NCBI GenBank assembly: GCA_037445875.1 | Contig: JBBIJR010000027.1 | Location: 1-41,877, forward strand | Length of the DNA: 41,877 nt | Direction of reading: 5' to 3' | From: JBBIJR01 sp037445875 | GTDB lineage: Bacteria; CLD3; SB21 | Shown here: piece after piece, positions 25,835 through 32,242 of the stretch | Layout of the letters: every line of letters begins with the position of its first letter | Position numbering within the stretch: the first letter of the stretch is position 1 | Program-made: the position numbers and the translations under genes | Notes under the pieces: generated by a model | What the model saw: only the letters and a program-made list of their open reading frames with translations | Told to the model about the DNA's origin: nothing | The model's database searches: none

Positions 25835-26088
25835 AACGCACCGTTGAAGCAAAGAGCGCCAAGAACACGTCGACCGTCAAGGCCGCAGCAGAACTTTGCA
25901 GCGGAACAGTTCCTCAAGGAACCGGGCGCTCACCGCACGGCCGAAGGGTTGAAAAGTGCCACCGGTACTTCTCGTTCGACGGGCCGCGCGTTGTCCAGCG
26001 GCACTCAATCGAACGTTTCGCCAAGAAACAACGAGACCGGCGGCAAGTCCGAAAAAAGACTGAGCGGCCGAGGCTTCATCCATCATGA
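25831..26088 (+). CDS. Doubtful 85-residue basic ORF bridging two overlaps
   Basis: This frame starts in an ATGA overlap with the DUF1801 stop and ends in an ATGA overlap with the SDR start, which is the arrangement of a translationally coupled gene. The product is very basic (many Arg, Lys and His), with no recognised domain. A second frame over the same bases, reading AEQFLKEPGAHRTAEGLKS and then Ser/Thr/Gly-rich sequence, looks at least as protein-like. The region may therefore be a frameshifted remnant of a short DUF1801-associated gene. I cannot decide which frame, if either, is real. Confidence 0.3.
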   Translation: MKRTVEAKSAKNTSTVKAAAELCSGTVPQGTGRSPHGRRVEKCHRYFSFDGPRVVQRHSIERFAKKQRDRRQVRKKTERPRLHPS

Positions 26089-26759
26089 AAGCAATCATCA
26101 CGGGTTCCACCGGTATGGTCGGGCGGGGCGTCCTGATCGAATGCCTCGAAAGTCCCGAAGTGGAACGTGTCCTCCTGATCAACCGCGCACCGCTGGGCTT
26201 CGGGCATTCAAGGATCACAGAGATCATCCACTACGATTTCCACGACCTCGAGCCGGTGCGGGACCGGTTAAGAGGATACGACGCCTGCTTCTTCTGCCTC
26301 GGCGTTTCCGTGGTGGGAATGACGGAAGAGGATTACATCCGAACTACATATACACTCACAAGCCATTTTGCCGCCACGCTTCACGGGCTGAACTCCAACA
26401 TGGTCTTCTGCTATGTATCGGGTCTGGGAACGGACAGTTCCGGGCAGAGCAAAACTATGTGGTCGCGCGTCAAGGGCCAGACAGAGCATGCGATACTGAA
26501 CATGGGCTTTCGGGACGCCTACGCTTTCAGGCCCGGATTGATCCTGCCGGAGAAGGGCGTCCGATCAAAGACCGTATGGTACAACGCCTCCTACGCTCTG
26601 ATCCGACCTCTGTTCCCTCTGCTCAAGCGCTTCGACTCCGTAACCACCAGCGCCCGCGTCGGCCGGGCCATGATCCGTGCGGCTTCCCAGGGATATCCAA
26701 AAAAACACCTGGAAAACGAAGACATCAACCGGCTGGCGCTTTCGCAAGCGGACGATTGA
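26085..26759 (+). CDS. NAD(P)-binding Rossmann-fold protein (atypical SDR, YbjT/HTATIP2-like)
   Basis: A 224-residue short-chain dehydrogenase-type protein. The nucleotide-binding loop is GSTGMVGRG at residue 7, followed by a typical beta-alpha-beta pattern, ACFFCLGVSVVGM, and VFCYVSGLGTDSS as the Ser of the active-site region. WSRVKGQTEHAIL contains the Lys of the catalytic motif but not the usual Tyr-x3-Lys, so it is an atypical SDR that may act as a sensor or have weak oxidoreductase activity. Its closest general resemblance is to small NAD(P)H-binding epimerase-like proteins. Its start overlaps the doubtful ORF. Confidence 0.85.
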   Translation: MKAIITGSTGMVGRGVLIECLESPEVERVLLINRAPLGFGHSRITEIIHYDFHDLEPVRDRLRGYDACFFCLGVSVVGMTEEDYIRTTYTLTSHFAATLHGLNSNMVFCYVSGLGTDSSGQSKTMWSRVKGQTEHAILNMGFRDAYAFRPGLILPEKGVRSKTVWYNASYALIRPLFPLLKRFDSVTTSARVGRAMIRAASQGYPKKHLENEDINRLALSQADD

Positions 26760-26846
26760 CCGTACCGGAGCGGTGCTCAAATATGGCGACTCCGCCGGTC
26801 TGTTGAAGTAACTCACCGTGAAACGATCCGAGAAAGGAATGACGAA

Positions 26847-27713
26847 GTGGACGTTGTCCTGAAAAATGATACGGTAGTCGCTTCCACGCGCTCCTTCGGC
26901 GCCGAATTGACGAGCCTCTATCGGCTTGACCACAGAATGGAGTACCTCTGGCAAGGCGATCCGGCGTATTGGCCGCGGCATGCTCCGATCCTGTTTCCCA
27001 TCGTAGGCAGACTGGCAAATGACACGCTGCGCCTGGGTGACCGCGGTTATCCGATGAAACAGCATGGCTTTGCGAGGGACCGGGAGTTCCACGTCGCACA
27101 CCGGTCCGATGAGGGAGCTATGTTTCGGCTCATGCACGACGAGCAGACGCTGCAGCAGTTTCCGTTCCGTTTCGAGCTCAGCGTGAGTTATCGCCTGGAT
27201 CGAAACACGCTGCACGTACGCTATACGGTTGCCAACCGGGATAACCGGGAGATCTACTTCTCGATCGGCGGTCACCCCGCCTTCAACTGCCCGATGACGC
27301 CAGCCCTCGCCATGGAAGATTATTGCCTCGAGTTTGACTGCGAAGAATCCGCGGATCGGCACTTTCTCAGTGAGGGCCTCCGGAACGGCCAGGTGCAGCG
27401 CGCATTGGATCGTTCAAGACGGCTGCCGCTGCATCCGGGGCTCTTCGATCGGGACGCTCTGATCTTCAAGGGTCTTGCCTCTTCATCGACCAGTCTTCGA
27501 AGTGACCGGTCGCCGCACGCAGTAAGCGTGAGGTTTGACGGGTTCCCCTATCTCGGAGTTTGGTCTAAACCGGGTGCTCCGTTCGTGTGCATCGAGCCGT
27601 GGCACGGGGTCGCGGATCGCCCGGGAGGCGGACCTTTTGACCGGAAGGAAGGCGTCCGTTCGCTCGCTGTTGGAGCCGTCTTCGAGTGCCAGTACTCTAT
27701 CGGGGTAGAGTAG
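26847..27713 (+). CDS. Aldose 1-epimerase (galactose mutarotase-like) family protein
   Basis: A 288-residue protein of the LacX/YihR-like branch. The start is GTG, eight bases after AAGGAA. Landmarks are GAELTSLYRLD near residue 19, PILFPIVGRL, MKQHGFARDREF containing the first catalytic-region His (H69), and SIGGHPAFNCP with the second His. FVCIEPWHGVAD contains the catalytic Glu. Such enzymes interconvert alpha and beta sugar anomers. It stands 87 bases after the SDR gene and ten before the TrpF-like gene, with no sugar-uptake genes near, so the sugar is unknown. Confidence 0.88.
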   Translation: MDVVLKNDTVVASTRSFGAELTSLYRLDHRMEYLWQGDPAYWPRHAPILFPIVGRLANDTLRLGDRGYPMKQHGFARDREFHVAHRSDEGAMFRLMHDEQTLQQFPFRFELSVSYRLDRNTLHVRYTVANRDNREIYFSIGGHPAFNCPMTPALAMEDYCLEFDCEESADRHFLSEGLRNGQVQRALDRSRRLPLHPGLFDRDALIFKGLASSSTSLRSDRSPHAVSVRFDGFPYLGVWSKPGAPFVCIEPWHGVADRPGGGPFDRKEGVRSLAVGAVFECQYSIGVE

Positions 27714-27723
27714 GGAGATTCCC

Positions 27724-28395
27724 ATGGAACCCGTGAGCGCTCCGCGCGTGAAGATCTGCTGCATACAGAGCATCGAGGAGGCGCGACTCGCCATCGAAGC
27801 CGGGGCATCTGCGCTGGGCCTCGTGGCTCAGATGCCGAGCGGGCCGGGCGTCATTTCCGACGATACGATCCGTGCTATCGCGGCGTCCGTCCCGCCGCCC
27901 ATTGGGACATTCCTCCTGACCAGCCGGACCGATGCTTCGGCCGTCGTCGACCATCAGAAGGCCGTCGGGACCGGCACCATCCAGATCGTCGATCGCCTGC
28001 AGCGGGGGACCCACGAAGACATCCGGCGCGCGCTGCCGGGCATTCGTATCGTCCAGGTCATCCACGTCGTGGATGAATATGCGCTGGAGGAGGCCGTGGA
28101 AATGGCACCCCACGTGGACGCACTGCTGCTGGACTCCGGCAATCCCCGCTTGCTTGTGAAGGAGTTGGGTGGGACCGGCCGGCGCCACAACTGGGCCATC
28201 AGCCGCCAGATACGTGAACGGGTGGACGTGCCCATCTTCCTTGCCGGCGGTCTCACAGCGGACAATGTGCGAGAAGCCGTAAGGGAAGTAGCTCCCTTCG
28301 CAGTGGATGTTTGCAGCGGCGTGCGCACCGACGGCCGCCTCGACCCGCACAAGCTCGAGAGATTCTTCCAGGCCCTGACCGATTCCCGCCGCTAA
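27724..28395 (+). CDS. Phosphoribosylanthranilate isomerase family protein, divergent (TrpF-like)
   Basis: A 223-residue TIM-barrel protein with GGGAG before the ATG. Catalytic residues of TrpF are present: the Cys of KICC (Cys12; classical KICG) and the Asp of ALLLDSGNP. The phosphate-binding ends FLAGGLTADNV and VDVCSGVR are also there. Where classical enzymes read GFVF..SPR after strand 2, this one reads GLVAQMPSGPGVI, so the substrate loop differs. No other tryptophan gene is in the window. It could be a true TrpF in a scattered pathway or a paralogue with another aminosugar-phosphate substrate. Confidence 0.82.
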   Translation: MEPVSAPRVKICCIQSIEEARLAIEAGASALGLVAQMPSGPGVISDDTIRAIAASVPPPIGTFLLTSRTDASAVVDHQKAVGTGTIQIVDRLQRGTHEDIRRALPGIRIVQVIHVVDEYALEEAVEMAPHVDALLLDSGNPRLLVKELGGTGRRHNWAISRQIRERVDVPIFLAGGLTADNVREAVREVAPFAVDVCSGVRTDGRLDPHKLERFFQALTDSRR

Positions 28396-28431
28396 TTCCC
28401 CGTCTTCGTCGTCTTTCCTTCCGAATCGCCA

Positions 28432-28475
28432 TTCTCAAATTTTGAGAAAAAACGGCGCATCCCGCCCCCTATTAT
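28432..28475 (+). promoter_or_regulatory. First ssb promoter with TCTCA-N5-TGAGA operator
   Basis: A perfect palindrome at 28432-28448 (TTCTCAAA-T-TTTGAGAA) contains TCTCA (28433-28437), five bases and TGAGA (28443-28447). The -10 TATTAT is at 28470-28475, placing the operator centre near -42. No -35 hexamer stands at the right spacing. The same arrangement precedes the second ssb gene. The position suits a class II activator; the regulator is inferred to be the WYL protein. Confidence 0.6.
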
Positions 28476-28544
28476 TACAAGAAAGCGATGATTGTTCAGC
28501 AAGTCATCACTAATCATCAACCCACTTATCAAGGAGTAATCACC

Positions 28545-28973
28545 ATGTCCAAAGGAACACTGAACAAAACGCTGCTGATCGGGCGGCTCGGCAAGGACCC
28601 CGATGTACGCCACACGGTTAAAGGAACGGCCTTCGCTTCCTTCTCGCTGGCCACTAACGAGGTTTACAAAGACAAGAGCGGCGAGACGGTGGAACAAACC
28701 GAATGGCACCGCGTCGTAGCCTGGAAGAAGCTCGCCGAGATCTGCGGCCAGTACCTCAAGAAGGGCTCGCTCGTTGTTGTCGAGGGCCAGCTTCGCACGC
28801 GCAACTACAACGACAGCAAGGGGATGAAACGATTCGTTACCGAGGTCGTTGCCGACAGCCTGCAAATGCTGGACGCCAAGAACGGACAGAGGAATTGGCA
28901 GGGATCGGATGAAGGCAGCACCGGAGAGGAGGAAGAGGCCGTGGCGGAATCGAAGGACGCTCTGCCGTTCTAG
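28545..28973 (+). CDS. ssb: Single-stranded DNA-binding protein with acidic tip
   Basis: A 142-residue SSB. The OB fold begins NKTLLIGRLGKDPDVRHT and includes SFSLATNE, EWHRVVAWKKLAEICGQYLKKGS and VVVEGQLRTRNYND; it should form tetramers that coat ssDNA. A short acidic linker (EGSTGEEEEAVAE) leads to the C-terminal tip DALPF, like DDDIPF of E. coli, which recruits replication and repair proteins. The ATG at 28545 follows AAGGAG at 28531-28536; an in-frame upstream start at 28488 lies in the leader. A strong terminator follows. This is probably the housekeeping SSB. Confidence 0.95.
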   Translation: MSKGTLNKTLLIGRLGKDPDVRHTVKGTAFASFSLATNEVYKDKSGETVEQTEWHRVVAWKKLAEICGQYLKKGSLVVVEGQLRTRNYNDSKGMKRFVTEVVADSLQMLDAKNGQRNWQGSDEGSTGEEEEAVAESKDALPF

Positions 28974-28999
28974 AGCGGAACGGCTTTTACATAATGATC

Positions 29000-29028
29000 A
29001 AAGCCCGGTTCGTCGAGCCGGGCTTTTT
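29000..29028 (+). terminator. Intrinsic terminator after the first ssb
   Basis: A nine-base perfect stem AAAGCCCGG (29000-29008) and CCGGGCTTT (29018-29026) with a nine-base loop, ending in TTTTT. It lies 27 bases after the stop codon. Confidence 0.9.
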
Positions 29029-29346
29029 CATTTCTTCTGCCCCATTCCTCAGACCACAACAATATCACGGCCTCGCCGTTTGAAACCTGTGGTCACTGCT
29101 TGCGTCTCTTCGCCCATGCAACGCCTACGGCAATGCGCTCCTGATTAACCCTTTCCCGGGAGACAAGAAGCATCGGTGGAGATCGTCGCAGATAATCCAT
29201 GTGTGTTGTATTGTTTAAACAATGTCACCGCTTCGCGACTCCATTCCCCGGTGGGTCAATTCTCAATTTTCAATTCCTCAGTCCATCACTGACTCCGTCT
29301 TTCCCATGGTCGCAGAACGTCCACGCTTGGCGATCGATCCGTTATT
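29029..29346. other. Gap between ssb terminator and WYL gene end
   Basis: About 320 bases with no supported gene, between convergent ends. I see no hairpin that would terminate the WYL transcript and no repeat. The base composition is a little AT-richer than in the flanking genes. Confidence 0.5.
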
Positions 29347-30189
29347 CTACTTTCCATGGCTTCGAAGGAGGCCCTCCGCCTTGCCGAGCACTTTTTCTTT
29401 GAGTTCCCTCGGCCCGAGGATCGTGACCGCCTCACCCCAACCCATGACCCATGCAACAAACTCATTGCTCAGTTTGACCTTAAGAGTTACCTCGAAACCC
29501 TCTTCGGTCTGGCGCATGACCTGACCCTCCACCCAGAATCTCTCGGACAGATAACCGCTAAGGTCGTCCTTGAAGCGAAGCCGGACTTCTGTGACCGACC
29601 CTCCCGTGAAAGAGCCCCAGGAGTACCGGAACAGTTCCGTCAACGAAGGCACCTGCCGCAGCGGTGAGCGTTCCCTGGAGAAACGCACTTGGGTGATGCG
29701 CTCGATGGCAAAGAATTTGGGCGTGTCTCCGTGAACGGCGATCAGGTAGTAACTCTTGCCCGTGTTGTAGAACGTCACCGGCGTCAAGGTGCGCCACGAA
29801 GGCTTGTCCCTTCGTGTCGACCGGTATTCGATCTCCATCACCCGTTTCTCCCGTATCGATCTCATGGTCTCCACAAAAAAACTCAGCGTCCTGTTCTTCA
29901 ATCTCTCCACCACCATCGGCAGGTTCTTGATCTTCTCGCTGTTCCAGAACGTCATATAGGAGGTGATGAGGAAATTCAGCTTCTCGACGTCGATCGCGAT
30001 CTGATAGGCGAGCTTCCGTGAACGAATGTCCACACCCATGTCCCGCAGGGCACGAACATCCCGCCGAATCGTGGAGACGCTCACGAAAAACTGCGATGCG
30101 AGGTCTCCCTCGGAGTAGCGTCCGGGATGTTCATAAACGGCGGCTGCCAATTCAATCTGGCGCTGAAGGTCTGCGATACGATTGATCAT
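29347..30189 (-). CDS. WYL-domain transcriptional regulator between two ssb genes
   Basis: A 280-residue regulator of the HTH-WYL-WCX type. Residues 1-60 are a winged helix (YSEGDLASQFFVSVSTIRRDVRALRDMG, recognition helix STIRRDVRAL). The WYL domain covers about 110-185; its signature residues are partly varied (KSYYLIAVHGD and FAIERITQVRFS). A WCX-like C-terminal region ends near residue 275. Known WYL regulators such as PafBC and Caulobacter DriD respond to single-stranded DNA and usually activate DNA-damage genes. The gene lies between two ssb genes and diverges from the second; both ssb promoters share an operator. Control of both by this protein is the simplest reading, but is inference. 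Confidence 0.92.
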   Translation of the reverse strand: MINRIADLQRQIELAAAVYEHPGRYSEGDLASQFFVSVSTIRRDVRALRDMGVDIRSRKLAYQIAIDVEKLNFLITSYMTFWNSEKIKNLPMVVERLKNRTLSFFVETMRSIREKRVMEIEYRSTRRDKPSWRTLTPVTFYNTGKSYYLIAVHGDTPKFFAIERITQVRFSRERSPLRQVPSLTELFRYSWGSFTGGSVTEVRLRFKDDLSGYLSERFWVEGQVMRQTEEGFEVTLKVKLSNEFVAWVMGWGEAVTILGPRELKEKVLGKAEGLLRSHGK

Positions 30190-30223
30190 TGTTTCCCCCG
30201 CTCAAGGTGGACGGAATCGGACT

Positions 30224-30254
30224 CAAAGTAAGCGTTTTTGTATCCATAAGTCAA
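30224..30254 (-). promoter_or_regulatory. WYL regulator promoter
   Basis: On the minus strand TTGACT (30249-30254) and TTACTT of TTACTTTG (30224-30231) are separated by 17 bases, 35 bases before the ATG at 30189. Unlike the ssb promoters it has a proper -35, so it may be expressed without an activator. Confidence 0.55.
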
Positions 30255-30262
30255 CTAAAAAC

Positions 30263-30278
30263 CTGTACTTAATTACAG
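30263..30278. promoter_or_regulatory. CTGT-N8-ACAG palindrome in the WYL-ssb intergenic region
   Basis: The 16-base dyad CTGTACTTAATTACAG has one mismatched pair. Its CTGT-N8-ACAG form equals the gammaproteobacterial LexA box. It lies nine bases upstream of the WYL -35. In this phylum the LexA site may differ, so it could instead be the autoregulatory site of the WYL protein or of another regulator. Confidence 0.4.
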
Positions 30279-30308
30279 TCAGGAACTTCGCTTTCTGCCA
30301 GCTTTTCC

Positions 30309-30351
30309 TCTCAGAAATTGAGAAGAAAGGCCCTGGAAGACGCCTTATATT
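30309..30351 (+). promoter_or_regulatory. Second ssb promoter with TCTCA-N5-TGAGA operator
   Basis: TCTCA (30309-30313), GAAAT and TGAGA (30319-30323) stand 23 bases from the first base of the -10 TATATT (30346-30351), exactly as at the first ssb gene. The flank also matches (TTGAGAA-R-AAA). No -35 hexamer is recognisable. The leader lengths are nearly equal too (operator end to ATG: 98 bases for the first gene and 100 for this one). Confidence 0.6.
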
Positions 30352-30422
30352 GATGGTGCAATCAACGATGAACAAACAACTAACTCACATCATACACCAC
30401 ATTCATTCAAAGGAGAATCATC

Positions 30423-30788
30423 ATGGCACGTGCAACCATGAACAAGGCCGTCCTCATCGGAAGACTCGGAAAAGATCCGGAGGTACGTTACACCACCAAA
30501 GGCACACCGACCGGTCTGCTGACCGTCGCCACCACGCAGTCCACGAAGACGCAGGACGGCGAACGCCGTGAGCACACGGACTGGCACCGCGTGGTCGTGT
30601 GGCGCCGCCTGGCCGAGATCTGCGGCCAGTACATGAAAAAGGGCTCCCTGGTACTTGTCGAAGGTCAGGTCAAGACCCGATCGTACAACGACAAGAACGG
30701 CGTCAAGCGGTACGTCACGGAAATCGTGGCGGAGACGGTCCGTATGCTGGGTTCCAACCGGCAGAAACCACAGGCTGTTGCTCAATAG
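30423..30788 (+). CDS. ssb: Second single-stranded DNA-binding protein, no acidic tip
   Basis: A 121-residue SSB paralogue of the first: NKAVLIGRLGKDPEVRYT, TDWHRVVVWRRLAEICGQYMKKGS and VLVEGQVKTRSYNDKNG, so the OB fold is complete. It ends ...RMLGSNRQKPQAVAQ and lacks the acidic linker and DxxPF tip needed to recruit partner proteins, recalling the shorter SsbB of Bacillus. AAAGGAG precedes the ATG by eight bases. It diverges from the WYL regulator gene and shares the operator of the other ssb gene. It may coat ssDNA as a storage or protective form under damage or DNA uptake. Confidence 0.94.
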   Translation: MARATMNKAVLIGRLGKDPEVRYTTKGTPTGLLTVATTQSTKTQDGERREHTDWHRVVVWRRLAEICGQYMKKGSLVLVEGQVKTRSYNDKNGVKRYVTEIVAETVRMLGSNRQKPQAVAQ

Positions 30789-30808
30789 CCGCTCAGGCTC
30801 CATCACGG

Positions 30809-30840
30809 AAGGCCCGGTGCTCGAAAAGCCCGGGCCTTTC
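30809..30840 (+). terminator. Intrinsic terminator after the second ssb
   Basis: A nine-base perfect stem AAGGCCCGG (30809-30817) and CCGGGCCTT (30830-30838) is followed by a T-rich tail TTCTGTTTGTT. Confidence 0.85.
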
Positions 30841-30875
30841 TGTTTGTTGAACTCCTCCGCAGGACCTCCGCGCTC

Positions 30876-30903
30876 TTGCTTGTTTGCGAAATTTGGCTAT
30901 CTT
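30876..30903 (+). promoter_or_regulatory. Candidate MFS transporter promoter
   Basis: TTGCTT (30876-30881), 16 bases, TATCTT (30898-30903). Transcription would start near 30910, only about 17 bases before the ATG, leaving no room for a long leader. Confidence 0.4.
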
Positions 30904-30926
30904 ACGGCTGCCTTGCAAAGAACCGC

Positions 30927-32147
30927 ATGAAAAGATCTCCGCTGATCGTCGTCTTCGTCACCGTCTTCATCGATCTGGTGAGCTTCGGCATTGTCATACC
31001 GTTGCTGCCTTTCTACGCTCGGAAATTCGGCGCGTCCGGCGCGATGATCGGCCTCCTGCTCAGTGTGTTTTCGCTGATGACGTTCCTCTGCATGCCGGTC
31101 TTGGGACGTTTGTCGGACCGGTACGGACGCCGCCCGGTCATACTCATCACCGTTTTCGGATCCGTAATGGCCTATATCCTGTTCTCGATGGCGGCGTCCT
31201 TGTCGATGTTGTTCCTCGCACGAACTCTTTCCGGTGCCGCCAATTCGAATTTGTCGGTGGCGCAGGCGTACATCGCCGACGTGACACCGGCAGAGAAACG
31301 GGCCCGCGGCATGGGACTGATCGGCGCGGCCTTCGGACTCGGTTTCATTTTCGGGCCGCTCATCAGCGCTTTTTCTGCACTCGATTATTTCGGAGAATGG
31401 AAGTACACCGTGCCCGGGCTCATCGCGGCCAGCCTTTGCCTGATCAATCTCGGGCTGGCATACTTCCTCCTCCCCGAATCCCTTCCGCCGGAAAACCGCA
31501 CCGCGCACTCACAGCAACCGCTGTTCCACTGGAGGGGCCTGTGGGAGGCCTTACTGCGGCCGCGACTGGGTACCGTCATTGTTCTCTTTGGACTTGCGAC
31601 GTTGGCCTATTCGAACATCTTTGTCAGCCTGCCGCTGTTCGTGCAGGAACCACCGTTCGATCTTTCCCCTTCCGACAACAGTTGGATTTTCGCGGAGATC
31701 GGCGTCATCAGTGCGATCATTCAGGGCGGACTCATCGGACGACTCACGGTGCGATTCGGCGAAACACGGCTCGTCATCGCGGGCACAGTTCTGATGACGC
31801 TAGGGTTCGTCGGATTCCCCGTCTCTGCCGTTTCATCCGCCTTCAATCTTTCGCTCCTGGCGGTTGCGACAGCGCTGCTCTCCGTGGGCAGCAGCCTTTT
31901 CACGCCCAGTTCGATGAGTATCGTCTCCCGTCTCGCCGAGCCGCACGAACAGGGAGCCATCCTCGGCATCGTGCAAAGTTTCGCCAGTCTCGCACGCATG
32001 GCGGGACCTTCGGCAGGCGGAGCCATCTACGACCTTGCCGGCCACAACGCCCCGTACTATTTTTCCGTACTGATCATGCTGGTCGGCGTCGTCCTGAGCG
32101 CACGATACATCCGCGGAATCTTCGATAGCCGTGCCTGCAAGGGCTAA
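30927..32147 (+). CDS. MFS drug/metabolite efflux transporter (Tet/Bcr-like)
   Basis: A 406-residue major facilitator with 12 predicted helices. The first helix contains FIDLVSFGIVIPLLPFYA, as in TetA-type 12-TMS antiporters; motif A is LGRLSDRYGRRPVI after helix 2, and motif C-like AAFGLGFIFGPLISA is in helix 5. Such proteins export drugs or metabolites in exchange for protons. The ATG at 30927 is preferred over the frame opening at 30876, which would put the promoter inside the gene. No regulator of the TetR type is adjacent; substrate unknown. Confidence 0.9.
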   Translation: MKRSPLIVVFVTVFIDLVSFGIVIPLLPFYARKFGASGAMIGLLLSVFSLMTFLCMPVLGRLSDRYGRRPVILITVFGSVMAYILFSMAASLSMLFLARTLSGAANSNLSVAQAYIADVTPAEKRARGMGLIGAAFGLGFIFGPLISAFSALDYFGEWKYTVPGLIAASLCLINLGLAYFLLPESLPPENRTAHSQQPLFHWRGLWEALLRPRLGTVIVLFGLATLAYSNIFVSLPLFVQEPPFDLSPSDNSWIFAEIGVISAIIQGGLIGRLTVRFGETRLVIAGTVLMTLGFVGFPVSAVSSAFNLSLLAVATALLSVGSSLFTPSSMSIVSRLAEPHEQGAILGIVQSFASLARMAGPSAGGAIYDLAGHNAPYYFSVLIMLVGVVLSARYIRGIFDSRACKG

Positions 32148-32162
32148 AAGACCTTGCATTTC
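32136..32162 (+). terminator. Hairpin at the MFS stop codon
   Basis: TGCAAGG (32136-32142) and CCTTGCA (32152-32158) pair perfectly around a nine-base loop that holds the TAA stop, followed by TTTCC. The T-run is short. The same bases overlap a possible TTGCAT-N16-TACATT promoter for topA (32154-32181). Confidence 0.4.
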
Positions 32163-32242
32163 CAGCGATTTTTGTTACATTTCACAAATTTTTGTCAGCG
32201 TGTTCAGCGAATGCCATCGCTTTGTAACGATAGAGTTTCGGA

